Positions 34,470 through 46,880 are shown, counted from the first letter of the stretch. The stretch: DNA of 64,000 nucleotides from Thereva unica (GCA_949987705.1 OX465281.1:98426326-98490325); one strand, 5' to 3'. Numbers and translations: made by a program. Notes: a model not told the origin generated them from the letters alone.

Positions 34470-35526
34470 TTAGCTGCGGCGTGACCGAACCTTTGGCATT
34501 TCTTTGTATTGGAGAATACCAGCTTTTTTGTTTATTTTTTCCCATGTGACGACATATTTGATTAATTTTAAATTGTCCAGCCGACTGTTGGGAGTCAATT
34601 GGGCAAGAAAAATCGACAACTGCCTCTCAGAGGAACGCGAGCGCGTCGTACTAAAGCGTTTAACAGCTGTGAAATTCATATTTTCTACTTTTAACGCCTG
34701 TAGGTCGTTCAAGAGCTCTTGCGGGTCAGCATCCGCATCAAGTCCTTTTAAAAGGACGCTTTGCACTTTTTCACTTTTTGTGGTGAAAGTGAAAAACTGC
34801 GTATTCGCCCTTTCTAGAATCGCTTTCATTTTTTTTAAATCTTCTAAATTGCTTAAAACTAACGCATGTTTAATTCCGCTCAACCTTTTAATATGAAAAT
34901 TATTGTGCTTAAGCACTTGTTTGACTAACCTAATTGTATCCACCGGCTTCTGGTGGAAAATGTTAATCGGCGGAATTTTTTCCTTTTTGTTGTTGTTGTT
35001 GCTGCTGCTGCGGGGTTTGCTGTTTCTTTTTGTGTTGCTCTGTTGACGCTGTTTTGAGTTTCGGCAGCGTAGGAAAAAAAATTTCCTTCAGCTCCTCAAT
35101 CATTTTCTGTAGTTTGGCCTCGTCGTCTTTGGTTTCGGTGGCCAGTTCTCTGAAGCTATTTCCCAGGCCTTTATATTTGCCTGGGACTGTATCATATGAC
35201 GATAATTCATCGTCAGTATCCGTCATAATTACGGTGCATATAACCGGGCTTCCCGATGCCGATGCCGTTGGATATTCTTTTGGCTTTGAATTTTTCGTTC
35301 GTTGCGGCGTAAGGCTGGGCATCGTTTTAATTTTGCGGCGCCGTTTTTTAACTCGACGACGCCGAACTTTCGATGATTCACCACTGCTTATTTTATCACT
35401 TTCTTCTTGGTCCTTGCCTTTATTAGTTTTTACACTGTCACTAGTGCCGGCGGCATTTATCATTCCGGCGGCGCTTGCCATGACGGCTTTTAATTGAGAC
35501 ATGCCACTTTCGTGCACATGCTCCAC
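34470..35526 (-). pseudogene. Jockey-type LINE ORF1 (5' part)
   Basis: Minus-strand frames 35526-34963 (starts MEHVHESGMSQLKAVM) and 34943-34470, joined by a frameshift at about 34950. The first has a basic stretch (SSKVRRRRVKKRRRKIK) and a polyglutamine run from a CTG/TTG repeat (34995-35015). The second carries VLLKGLDADADPQELLNDLQ and AVKRFSTTRSR, the RRM-like region conserved in ORF1 of Jockey elements, up to VVTWEKINKKAGILQ. The zinc knuckles and ORF2 are absent. Keeping only the 5' end is unusual for a LINE and suggests deletion rather than 5' truncation. Confidence 0.85.
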
Positions 35527-35576
35527 ACTGCTTATTTTTTCTTCTATATCTATTTTTTATTTTTCACTTCTTAAAA

Positions 35577-35968
35577 CTGGGGGGTTATCCTGGAATGCGA
35601 TTCGAAAGTCAAAAAATTCGGAAATAAGAAAATGGTATCGCCCAATGCGAATTCGAATCCAATTTGTCCGTTTGCCATCGGATTTCAGTCCGTGAGTAAA
35701 GCCATTGACGGATGTGTTGAAATTATTTGTTTGTTTTCAAAAATTCTAATAACTTTTTAAACATTTTTCAAACAATTGTTCGCATCCAAATGCCAAATTA
35801 AGTTGATAAATGAAGTTTGTTGGCTGAAAAAAGCTCCTTTTCGCATTATTATTAGGCAATCATTTCAATACGATGCGATCGCATTCAGAGATTCAAAAAC
35901 TAAATCGCATCGCAACTCGCTTCCGTTTTCTTCCAACTTTCGAATCGCATTCCAGGATAACCCCCCTG
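35577..35968. mobile_element. 386-bp MITE with 29-bp TIRs, CTG duplication
   Basis: Element 35580-35965; ends GGGGGTTATCCTGGAATGCG and exact complement, continuing through ATTCGAAAG. CTG at 35577-35579 and 35966-35968. Directly beside the Jockey 5' end. Superfamily not assigned. Confidence 0.8.
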
Positions 35969-37927
35969 GATTTGAACCTAAGTCACTCAGTATACAAATA
36001 CTTGCGTGAACCCAAAACGACGTTTTATGCGTCGTTTTCAGTCGATGTCGAATTGCGTGAACTGCCCCCAGGAGGAATGTTTTAATATATTAAAAAACAT
36101 ATTGTAGGAATGTCAAAACGAAATCCGCACCACCCTCTAAATGCAAACAGCAACTTATCTATCGTCATGTATTCATGAGAGACGTAGGCTTCCTAGCAGC
36201 ATTCAACAAATTACCAAAGAGGATTCTTATAAGAGTTATGTTATAGTAAAAAACAAGCAATAACAGAAAAAGCAATACGACTTTGTCATGAAATCTATAC
36301 ACCAGCTATGTGGCAGGGTATTACGTACCCATGCGATGTTAGCAACTCATGCATAGGTTGATGTGGAGTTGTCCTATCTGATCCGGCGACTCTTACTCCA
36401 GCTTCTCAAAGCGCCAAACAAGTTTGAATAAATAAAAAATACACGCATATAAGTAATAGGGTGGTTATGTCACACCGGGCCACACTCCCGCCGGGTTAGC
36501 TTATGTAACGGAACGTGAGATTTTCGTCTTAAAAGCTGCGGGCGTCTACTACCGGCTCACATTCATGTACAGTTCGTTTCTTACCCTCTCTGTCTATAGA
36601 GCTAACTAGCTCAGCTTTACCAGCATGCTTACGAATTGGCAATATATACGGCTGAAAGGCAGACTAGCTTAAAAATATTAATGTCACTTCCCTCGACCTT
36701 CCTTCACGGAATAAATTACAATCAAACAACGCTGGCAAGCTTTAAAAACACGAGTAAGTCAATAGGTTGCTCCGTTCGAAACGAAGTCAGTAAGAGTGCC
36801 CTATGTTCCCTTAAGAACGGTGAAATACTTTTAATATAATTAAAAATCTTTTAATTTTTATTGTGTAAATATTTTTAATCCATTTTCTTTTACATAATTT
36901 CATTCGCATTAATCTAATTACCTCATTGATTTAGTTATCATATACAATATTATTAGTTCATATAGGCAATAACGAAGAAATGTTAAAACAATACAATTTA
37001 GCATATATATAAGCAATTCTAAACCGAAAACAATTTTAAATATCTTTGGGCATAAAAATATTCAAATTCATTTGAAATTTTGCTAAAACCAACTTTTCTA
37101 TCGAATATCTATTAACTGCAGCCGAGTCTGCCTTGCATCTTTTTATATGAATTTTTTTTCTTAATTTGTTATAATATGCCAACATAAAAATATATATATA
37201 TATATGAATTTTTAGCCTTGTAACCTCTTACATGTATAATAACTATATGGATAAATATGTATATTTGAGTACCTTGTTTGAAATTTTAGTATTATATGCA
37301 AAATATGTACGTAGTTGATAATTATAAATAGAAGTCTACTACAGTAATATTTTACGAAATTTATATATAGGCCCTCTTATCAGGTTGATTGCAACTCTTT
37401 TAAAATAAAATAAACAAGTTCAAGATAATATAATCAAACTGAAAATATATAACAAACTGTGAAGAGAAACAAGTCACATAATGCCGTTCTTTTTTATTAA
37501 ATAACAATTTCATAACTTACTTCAAACCCTGAAACCAATTCTTTTTTTATTTTATTTTATTTAACTCCTAAATATCATAACACACGAGTAATCAATAAGT
37601 TATTTTTACTAATTAATTTGAAAAATATACAGTTTTATGTTAATTGTAGATTCAGGACGTGATATATTGTAATTATTTATGTGGAGAAAATTTTTCAGAA
37701 GTAGCCCACGAAAAAAAAAGAAAAACAATAGCCATAATGATGAAAAGATTCATTTAACGCTAATTTTAGGCTGTATCACAAATGTAGCAATTGATAAAAT
37801 TGAGGCTGTTAGTTAATTCTTTATGTTTAGGAAAAAGGGTTAACAGCAACTTTAGATTGAACCATTTGTAGTAAAATAAGCACATCGGAAATTTTCTCTT
37901 ATTTTTTGATTACAGAATAACATTAAT
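35969..37927. other. Intergenic / possible ZFAND4 3' UTR and downstream DNA, no gene seen
   Basis: 35969-36840 has moderate GC patches without recognised coding or RNA structure (e.g. CACTCCCGCCGGGTTAGC at 36485). 36841-37927 is very AT-rich with an (AT)n run near 37188-37204; part of it is probably the 3' UTR of the minus-strand gene ending at 37928, with TTTATT (AATAAA on the minus strand) at several places such as 37490-37560. No transcript end can be fixed. Confidence 0.4.
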
Positions 37928-39462
37928 TTAAAGTTTTGGTATTTTTTGTGCCACTACAAGTGGATTTTCTCTCGCTAAAATCTTTTTGCCTTCTAATTTG
38001 AAATTATAGGAACAATTATGTGCTTCTGCATAACGATGCTGCGGACAAAACACTTTATCGCAATGACATTTCATAATCATAATTAATCCTAATTTTTTAT
38101 TACATTCAGCACATCGTTGCTTTTCTGGTCTTTTTGGTATTGGTTGCACTATTCGTGGATCTTGATAAGGTTGTGAATTTTGACCTATAGCAACACCAGT
38201 TGGTTTATTTATTGTACAGTCAATATTTGCTCCCTCAACTTCTGATAATATTAAAGAATTTTGATTTGAATTTTTATTACTACTGCATATTGATAATCGA
38301 TCACTTAACGTTGTTGATGATAATAAATTAAATTCATCAGCGAACCTGTCCAAATTCATATTAAAAAGATTTTCATCGGACGGAAAGTCAACGGGCAAAC
38401 TTTCATTTGCATTTCCTGAGTTGCCAATCACATTTTCGTAACCTAAATTTGAATATGAAAAATCACCATCACAAAGCTCCTCCTCCTGTAATCTTTCACG
38501 TGAAAAATTATTTTGTAAGCCATTTTGACTACGTTTAGGGTGTCCGTTGTTCTCCCAAAAATGCTTTGATTCACCAGTAGGGTTATTATTTAAATTACGT
38601 CGACTTCGTTCGTTTTTCATTCTTATTATCTTAGTTCTATCTAGATTTTCATAGCTCCGTATAAAATCCAATGAACTGTTGGTGCGGTGCCGAGAAAATG
38701 TTGATGGTAGCTCTTGACTAGCACTTTTTGACGAATTCTTCTTTCGAACACCATTGAATAATTCTAAATCAGATGTACTACTTGATAAACAGGCATCATT
38801 TAAATTTGTATAACCTCTTCTATATTGAATAGGAACAGCATCTAAACGTGAAGCATGTGTAACTGAATTATAGTTAGAGTTTAAAAGTGTCGGACTACTT
38901 CCAAACATCATTCGAAAATCATTAAGTTCAATTGATTTTGATTTAGAATTACTATGAAGCATACAACAACTACCATTAAAAACATCCTCTTCATCATCAC
39001 TAGAAGTTATATCGCCATTTATAAAGTTAAGTGATGTCGTTGATGGTTGTGATTGGCCATCCAAATCCGATGAATTATTCCAACTACTGTTTATTTCTAA
39101 ATTTGATGCTATTTTAAGAACTGATCCATTTTGAATGCAGTTATCTGCACTTGTATCTGTCTCAATATCTGAATATTCCTCATTTAAAAAATTTAATTCC
39201 AAATTATTTAAACCTAAATCTGAATGATGATGCGAATTCCAAGGCGATTTTATTATGGGTTTACCAGTTTTTGTTTCTGATTCACATGTCGTTGCTTCTA
39301 CATCAGTACCAGCTGTTGCAATTTTTGGATATGTATCCACAGGATTTTTAGGTGAATCGCCTCTTATTGTAAGTGTTTCAAGTTGCAAATCTGAAGAGTG
39401 AAATGATTCAACCGGAGAATCTTCTCTTATCAACAACTTGGGCAATTCGTAGTTGTTTTTCG
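37928..39462 (-). CDS. ZFAND4: ZFAND4 orthologue, 3'-terminal coding exon (AN1 zinc finger)
   Basis: Last coding exon of a host gene. The acceptor is TTTTTTTTCAG followed by CGAAAAACAAC (intron ends at 39463); the first two bases complete a codon begun in the previous exon, and 510 codons then lead to TAA at 37930-37928. Most of the exon codes a Ser/Asn-rich, presumably disordered linker. The last ~65 residues are an AN1 zinc finger with the expected spacing C-x2-C-x10-C-x1-C-x4-C-x2-H-x5-H-x1-C (CAEC, CHC, FC, QH, AH, NC), ending in the family's basic KIPKL tail. ZFAND4 proteins join an N-terminal ubiquitin-like domain to this C-terminal finger; their cellular role is poorly known. No frame damage is seen. 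Confidence 0.9.
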
Positions 39463-39917
39463 CTGAAAAAAAAATAGTGTTATTGTTGTTAAATTAAAAT
39501 AAGATTAAACATGATTGAAATATGTTAAATATGTATGTTTCGTTAAAGTTGTCATGTATATTAATTGTTTCACACATGGCTGTTCAATTCGGTGGGAGCG
39601 GTGATAGCTTCCATAAAGGGTAATTTTATATCATTATTATTTACAGAATATGTTTTTTAATACCTATATTAAACTATAATAAACTTCTCTGGCTCTGATT
39701 TTTGACGAGTCTTTATTTTCTTGGAGTTCATTTTTGATGTGGTAAAATCAAGTTTAGGAATCACCCTGTCCGTCATTTCGTTCAAGTTATGGTGCACCGT
39801 CTAGTAGTAAGATTGATTTGAAGAACAGAAGAGAAAGGATAGGTTAGGGGTCTGGAGGTTGGGTGAGTAGATGTCGACGAACTTTGGGAATAACATAGCC
39901 ATGGTGTCAGTCATTAC

Positions 39918-40488
39918 AGCCTAGTATGGAGTTCGAACGGAATTCCGTTCCCCATATAAAATACACGTAAAAAGATGCACGGAATTCCGTTCACCCCACT
40001 TTTTGTTTTGTGAGTACGGACTTCAAACGGAATTCTGTTGGTAATATATCACTTGCAAATTTCTAATAGATGGCTCTGCAAGGGAAATTGGAGACTTTTT
40101 TCCGTTCACGTTGGAACGGAATAAATAGCTAGACAATTATTCCGTGTTGCACTTTTGGTAATTTTGACAAAACGACAGAAAAATAGCTGTTGCCTTGGTG
40201 ATTTTTGTAGTTTATTAAATTTTCTGTTTTGTTTGTGATTCTGACTTTTATTAAATTTAAAATAATAATTGAATAATAATGATATATTTCATTTTGAATG
40301 CTTTTTATTTTATGTTATTTTCTTCTGGCTCTGCAACCAACGCATATGCCCCACTAATTATTAATAAATATGTACACAAGAGTCAGCTGTTTACTTTTTC
40401 TCCACTATGTTTTCTACACGGATTTTTCCGTGTAGAATTAAATTGCAAAAATGCTGAACGGAATTCCGTTGGAACTCCATACTAGGCT
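39918..40488. mobile_element. MITE with AGCCTAGTAT ends
   Basis: Ends AGCCTAGTATGGAGTTCG and complement closing AACTCCATACTAGGCT at 40488, followed inside by repeats of the palindrome AACGGAATTCCGTT (39935, about 39980, about 40030, 40456). Flanks TAC (left) and TAA (right) look like a degraded TAA duplication. It shares its first 10 bases with the element at 47476-47996, which has a different interior. Confidence 0.75.
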
Positions 40489-41842
40489 TAATGTCAGTCC
40501 ATCAATAGTGGAACTAACTGTACACTAAAAATATGTAAGAAGTCAGATCCAATCGGGGAGCTTGCTATGGCTCTGGCCATTTCATGGTTAAAATTAGGTA
40601 TAGAGAGCGAATAGCGACACCATTGATTCAAAGGACGCTCAGGATGGAAAAAATCAATGTTCAAAATTTAAAATTGGAAGAAACACGTAAGAGATAAAAG
40701 GAATCTCCGAAATCTCCGAAACTGGAGCAACAGCCAGATAGTATAAATGCAATATGGGAATGCATAAAAGACAGTTGAAAGACCCCTGCCGCAGACGCCA
40801 TCGTATTGGTTCGAAGAAGGAACGATTAGTTTGACGAAGAATGCAAAGCAGAATTAGGAGAAAATCGCCATATCGACCAGGACTAGAACGGAAACCTTTA
40901 AAGCAAAACGACGATACGCAAATCGAATGTTAAGGAAAAATAAATGCGAGAACCCTGGACGCTAGCTTAAATTTTAACAAAAACATTAGGCATGCGTATA
41001 TAAGTTCGATTACTGACAAATTTAAACCCAGAACAAGCATGTGCAGAGACGACAATGGCGGTATTTTAGTAACCCAACGAATGTCCAAAATAAATGGAAA
41101 AACTACTTTGAAGGCCGGTTTAACGAAAATGCCCCAACATCAATAAGAAAAGACATAGCAGAGGATCATATAATAATAACGAGCCCAATCCTGGGCAAGG
41201 TTAAACTCGCCATAAATAAGCTCTAAAACAATAAAGCTCCCAGGTGAGACGAAATAGCTGCTTAACTACTTAAGTACTGCGACAACAAAGTCGTAAAATG
41301 TCTACTGAGGCTAATATTTAGGATATGTTATGAAGAGCAAGAGCGGCGACCAGCTCTACTGCAGAAACTACAGCGGTATATCACTACTGAGCTTAGGTTA
41401 CAAAGTATTCACCAATATCCTTAAAGATAGGATAGAATACATATATTGCTGAGGAAATAATGAGTGAATACCAAGCGGAACCGACTATTCTGTCTAAAAC
41501 AAATTTTAGAGAAGTGTTGAGAGATAAATGCAAACATATATCAGATCTTCGTAGATTTTAAACAGGCTTATGACTCAATATCTAGGGAAAGACTCATTGA
41601 AAACCTTATAGACCTTAGAAAACCCGCAAAATTAGTGAAGCTAATAAAAGTAACCATAACAGATACAATAGCGCACCCAAGGGTTCAAAACTCGTTAACT
41701 GAAGGCTTTCACGTTAAATAAATACTCAAACACGGAGGTGATCTAGCACCGATGATATTCAACCTAGCCCTATAAGCTGTCATCAGAAGAACAGCATTAG
41801 ACAGGAATGGAACATTAATTAACAAGTCGGTGCAAATATTGG

Positions 41843-42992
41843 CTTACGCTCAAGTGACCATATTCTTTCTAGCAAAAAATTTTAGCAAAAATTCAATTTT
41901 TTTTCTGGTTAACTTAATTTCTCTCTCTATAGTTCAGTGAACAAAGTAATTTAATTTGCACACTCTGATAACAGCAACATTATAATTTTAATCGGTTTGG
42001 GGTAACACCAGGAATATATTCTTCACTTTTAAACATCGTAAACCTTGCGCTACTTTTGTTATAAGCAATTAAAGTTTTTCTAGTGAAAAGCTTAAAATGT
42101 GAATAACTTCGCTTCTATATAACCTTCTTTGTCTTCTTTAAAGAACCCACAACCGGGATCCGATCCTGTCCTGTCGCAACAAATATGTCGTTCACTGTAA
42201 AAGCAAACGTAGATAACCTACAACACTGAAAAAACGAGAAAAAACAGATTTTTTCCATTTTAGTTCCCAAGATGGTCAACTAGTACAATTTGCATCAAAC
42301 TTTCAGAAAATATACTTTTTGATGTTGTAAAAAGACTCGGAAAGTTGGTGTCAAAATATTGAACCCATTGGCTAAAATTGCATTTGTTATCTAAAATTTG
42401 AAATGCCCGCTATTTTATACCGTTAAGTCCAAAATGAAAATTTTGTCTGTAGCATCACAGCTTTTAGACAAATAAAAAAGTGGACGGTAGATAAAAAACA
42501 GTAGATGAAAGCTGGATTGATTGTCTTCAATTTTTAAGTAATAAAAATAATGGAGTATCATACGAAATGATTTCAACAATTGTTGAATACGCTTTGTGTT
42601 TGCCTGGTACCTTAGCTGTAGTGGAGAGAGTCGTCTCTACAATAAATAAATTATGGATTATTAGAACTCTCAAATCAATTCTGTTTGTAAAACATAATTT
42701 TGGCTTTGATTGCATTAACCTGAAGTTCTGAGAAGAATTGGACATCAGAATAAGTATACCAATACAAAACCATCAACTTATTTTCAAGCTGAAATGGAAA
42801 ACAAATGAATAAATGATGTTTTCTCCAAATATTTTATTTTTGTTTCATGCCTTTAAATTTTTTCATTAAATTTTGTTTTTCTTCAAACATTTTTCGACTT
42901 CTCTGGTGTTTCAGGAAAGGGGTAACAAATGCGGAACACGATCGAAATGGGTAACTGTTCCAGGGTAGCAAATGTTCACTTTAGGTTACGCT
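41843..42992. mobile_element. hAT remnant inserted in LINE-C
   Basis: Element 41851-42984 with 8-bp repeats CTTACGCT (41843-41850) and GTTACGCT (42985-42992), one mismatch. Short imperfect ends: CAAGTGACCATATTC against AAAGTGAACATTTGC read from the right. Its only coding remnant is the hAT dimerisation end at 42548-42733. Confidence 0.7.
42548..42733 (+). pseudogene. hAT transposase C-terminal dimerisation region
   Basis: The plus-strand frame reads STIVEYALCLPGTLAVVERV then STINKLW and ILFVKHNF, ending at a TGA (42731-42733). This corresponds to the conserved end of hAT transposases (the hATC region with LPGTNAPVERVFS-type sequence). It is too short and diverged to name a family. The position inside an element with 8-bp flanking repeats supports the assignment. 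Confidence 0.7.
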
Positions 42993-43303
42993 GATGATCT
43001 GAACCTAGTAAGTAGATCATTATAAGAAGCAAAGAAATGCTATACAGTGGTTCGCACGAATAATGGGACAAACTAAACTCGTACATTAAAACAATTGTAT
43101 TAAGCGAAATAATAAATTGTTCCCAATATGTGACACATCAAATTTCTTGGTATTTAACGTATTTTTAAAATTTATCATCACATTTACAAAAACTAATACC
43201 GTTAAAAAATTATTCATTAAAAAACAACAGCTAACCATAACAATGCAGCAGATGCAGAACACTCTAAATAAGCAAACAGATTTACTAACTAAGATACTAA
43301 AAC

Positions 43304-45916
43304 CATGAAGCAACTAACAATAGCCCAATGGAACGCGAACGGCATTAAAAGCCATTTACTGGAATTAGAGCTCTTCTAAATAACAACTCAATAGATATCA
43401 TGCTTGTCTCTGAAACTCACTTAACCAGCAAAAATAAATGCAAAATTCCAGGTTTCAAATGCTACACTACCAACCATCCAGAAGACAAATCGCATGGCGG
43501 CACCGCAATATTTGTAAAAAATAGAATAAAACACCATCCAATTGTGAACAGCAAACACGATTATATACAATATACTGCAATCAACATAAGTGAAACAACA
43601 TCTAACTTCAACATAGCTGCAGTTTACTGCCCACCTAAGTTTCCTATATCTACAGCCCAATTCGACGCTTTCTTTAACTCACTTGGCCCCCGTTTCTTGG
43701 CCATAGGCGACTACAATGCGAAATCCCCCCATTGGGGCGCTCGCCTCACAACACCTAAAGACAATGAGCTCCTAATGTCCATCTGCAAAAATAACCTGTC
43801 TTGTTCAGCCGGTGGTCTCCCCACATACTGGCCGACGGATAGAAAAAAAATCCGGACATCATAGATTTCTGCGTCTATAAAAACTTTAACCCCAACCAAC
43901 TATCTGCCAAAACGACTTTGGACTTATCATCCGATCACGCTCCAACCATCTTCACCCTCACTAGCACTCCCGCATTCATCGCCAAACCTCAAGCCCTCAC
44001 TAATCATAGAACCAACTGGACAAATACCAAAAACTAATGGAAAAATCATTCTGCCCACACATTAACCTAAAATCAAAAGCAGACATTGACAACGCTTTGA
44101 ACTACCTAAATCACACCATCAAAGAATGCGCAGAGATCGCGACGCCAGCAACAAGGGAACTACCTCCTGACAGAGCACCAAACCATCTCAATAAGCCTAC
44201 ACTGGATCTGCTAAAAATCAAAAGAAAAGCCAAAGCTAGATGGCAACAAACTAGATCTCCCGAAGCTAAAAGTGCACTAAACCAAGCCACTAGGTCTCTC
44301 AAGGCCAAAATTGCGATGGACAAAAACGAAGGCATTAAGGAGTTCGTATCTGGGCTAAACCACCTCCCAGACACTAATTATTCTATCTGGAAGGTCACAA
44401 AACGCATAAGTAAACCTATCCTTCCGGACACCCCAATCAGGAACACCGATGGAAATTGGGTTACAAGCCCGGAAGAAAAAGCGAAAAAATTCGCACAGCA
44501 TCTGGCCAAAGTTTTTAAACCTATTATTACAGCACAACCCAACAATCAAACCAATAGTAGTACAAGTACCTCAAGACCAATAAAATTCACTATTAAGGAC
44601 GTCCATTCAAAGATAGCAAACATCAACCCAGCTAAATCACCGGGACACGACGGAATCACAGGCAGACTTATCAGAGCTCTTCCTATGTCTAGCATCCTCG
44701 GAATTACACACATATTCAACGCTATACTTCGTCTCAATTATTTCCCTGATACCTGGAAAATGTCCAACATTATCATCATACCCAAACCTGGCAAGGACAA
44801 AACCAAAATTGACTCCTACGGACCAATCAGCCTACTACCTATACTTTCAAAAATATTCGAAAAACTCCTATTAGAAAAAATCCAAACGGCACTAAAGTCT
44901 CGCCAAATCATACCAGATCATCAATTCGGCTTTCGCAACAACCACAGCACTATTGAACAGGTTCACAAGATAGTCAACGAAATCAAAACGGCATTTGAAG
45001 GTAAAAAATACTGCGTAGGACTATTTCTCGATGTGGCACAAGCCTTTGACAAGGTTTGGCATGAAGGACTGCTGCTCAAAACAGAAAAATTACTCCCACC
45101 CAAATTCCATGGTATTCTAAATAGCTATATCAAAGGTAGACACTTTAGAGTAAAATACAACAACCACCTTAGCAAACCATATCCCATCCAAGCAGGCGTA
45201 CCCCAAGGTAGTGTGCTAGGCCCAACAATCTACCTAATGTATACAGCAGACTTACCAACAAATAAGCACTTCATAACCACCACTTTTGCCGATGACACCG
45301 CTATCCTTATAACCCGTCCGAATCCACAAACTGCACGCAGAGAGCTCCAAACCCACGTAGACCAATAATAGCCTGGGCAGATAAATGGGGTATCAAACTC
45401 AACGAAAAAATTTGTGAGCAGATTACCTTCACTCTAAGAACAGCCACTTGTAAGCCTATCCTTATCAACAATAAACCGGTAACAACCAAGAACGAGGTCA
45501 GATACCTAGGGCTACACCTAGATAGAAGACTTACGTGGAAATCGCACATAAACAAAAAGTGCGAACAGCTAAAACTAGCCTTCAATAACCTCTACTGGCT
45601 ACTTCATAAAAACTCTAAACTGGGGTTAGACACGAAAATTGCATTATACAAAGCCATTCTAAAACCCATATGGACCTATGGTTCCAGCTATGGGGTGCAA
45701 CAAAAACATCCAATCTGGGCAAAGTGCAACGTGCCCAGACAAAAATCATCAGAGCTATTCTAGGTGCTACACACAGCACGTTTGGCCATTCACCCCAACA
45801 TTACAGCAAGACAAATTTTAAGGTCAAGCAAATTCCGCCGGCTTAAGCGATGTGACCCCCTGGAAATCCCATATAAACTCACCACTCTGCAATCCACCTC
45901 CAGTAACAATGGGTAA
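43304..45916 (+). pseudogene. LINE-D ORF2: AP endonuclease plus reverse transcriptase
   Basis: Starts MKQLTIAQWNANGIKSH. Endonuclease domain: IMLVSETHLT, FLAIGDYNAKSPHWGAR. RT domain: INPAKSPGHDGITG, HQFGFRNNHSTIEQV, LFLDVAQAFDKVWH, QAGVPQGSVLGPTIY and TFADDTAIL. It is broken by a small number of frameshifts (about 43370, 43850, 45366, 45680), leaving a 443-aa frame (44037-45368) intact through the RT. The C-terminal frame ends with TTLQSTSSNNG and TAA at 45914-45916. Little damage implies fairly recent insertion. Confidence 0.9.
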
Positions 45917-46124
45917 CCATCAAACAAAACAGGTAGACAACACCGGGGAGATCATCAACTCTGTGGTCGATATAAACTCGACACGGATCGAGACAACTCT
46001 AATTATACTCACCGCCCTTGTCGGGACCAACTTGGTATACCAGCTGTACAAGGACTATAGACGGTCGCTAAAGAGGAAATACCAGGGCAATGGGACTTCC
46101 AACTGTTCTGGGAACTGCGCCTAA
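45909..46124 (+). CDS. LINE-D ORF3 candidate: small myristoylated single-span membrane protein
   Basis: 71 codons starting MGNHQTKQ. The ATG lies inside the end of ORF2: ATGGGTAA contains the ORF3 start (45909) and the ORF2 stop (45914-45916). MGxxxT fits the N-myristoylation consensus. Residues about 30-45 form a hydrophobic stretch (TLIILTALVGTNLVYQLY), followed by a basic segment (YRRSLKRKY) and a short Cys-containing tail (NCSGNC). The frame is also open upstream for 19 codons (to 45852), but the second Met has the better start context (ACAATGG). It is not damaged, whereas ORF2 is. I do not recognise it as a standard part of Jockey elements; its layout recalls small myristoylated membrane proteins of some arthropod viruses, from memory and unverified. 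Function unknown. Confidence 0.5.
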   Translation: MGNHQTKQVDNTGEIINSVVDINSTRIETTLIILTALVGTNLVYQLYKDYRRSLKRKYQGNGTSNCSGNCA

Positions 46125-46478
46125 CACCACCAGCAAAGGAAATCAGTTTCCTCGTGATACCAATTAACTGTCCGCACTGGCGAAATAGTTAATAACTGTA
46201 CTAGTTTTTAAGAATTGATGTAACTTATGCTAGAGGCCATGTGAGGCCTAATACATAAATAACAATAAAGGTTTTTCAAAAAAAAAAAAATAATGGGACA
46301 GAAGAAAACACCAAATAAATTCCTGTTATCATTGACAATTTTGAGAATTTTTTTTCTTTTTACTAATACTTAGTAGCATAACCTTTTGATTCAATAACAG
46401 CAATTGAACGCGAATACGATGAATTTACTAATTTTTTACAAAAATCTGGCTCAATACTATTCCATATATTTGTCAATT

Positions 46479-46880
46479 CTATTTTAATTCATTAAGGTTC
46501 TTGAAGGACTTGCGGTACACTCTGCGAGCAAGCTTCTCCCTCAAGTGCTCTATGATGGTTAAGTCCGGTGACTGTGGGGGTGGTTCCAATGGGCAACTGT
46601 GGATAGGCCATAACATTGCAACTTCCGATTTATGTTTAGGGTCATTATCGTGATAGTAGGCAAAGTTATTAAGAATCCCTAATTTCTCTGCACTTTGTTT
46701 TACGTCCTCCTTTAGAATGTTTAAGTAGACAAACCTGTTCATCTGACCTTCAATAAAATTAAGATTACCCACCCCAGCTCTAGACATGCAGCCCTAAATC
46801 ATTAAAGACCCCCCCCCCATGTTTTACGGTAGTGCGTGTGTTTTTATATTCAAACTCTGTATTTGTCTTTCGCCATACAT
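46479..46880 (-). pseudogene. Tc1-like DDE transposase, C-terminal half
   Basis: Minus-strand frame 46787-46479 with VGNLNFIEGQMN, HDNDPKHKSEVA (second catalytic Asp) and PPQSPDLTIIEHLREKL (the third catalytic residue, Glu), spacing of the DD34E type. Further degraded transposase sequence continues up to about 46960 and beyond the solo LTR (about 48000-48420). Cuts and pastes Tc1 elements at TA; this copy is dead. Confidence 0.85.

Larger units (their letters stand above)
43227..46291 (+). mobile_element. LINE-D, Jockey-type, with complete 3' end and poly(A)
   Basis: From the tail of ORF1 (about 43227-43306, reading QQMQNTLNKQTDLLTKILKP then stop) through ORF2 and a third small ORF to a 3' UTR and an A-run at 46279-46291. 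ORF2's ATG at 43304 overlaps the ORF1 stop (ACCATGAAGC), as is usual in Jockey elements. ORF1 is otherwise missing, so the copy is 5'-truncated. Confidence 0.85.

Noticed and set aside
35030..35497. 155-aa plus-strand ORF opposite the Jockey ORF1
   Set aside because: Antisense shadow of the Ser/Lys-rich ORF1; hydrophobic composition follows from the complement.
36300..36600. Possible rRNA or tRNA-like sequence with GC-rich stem motifs
   Set aside because: No tRNA cloverleaf, no conserved rRNA segments; only short inverted motifs.
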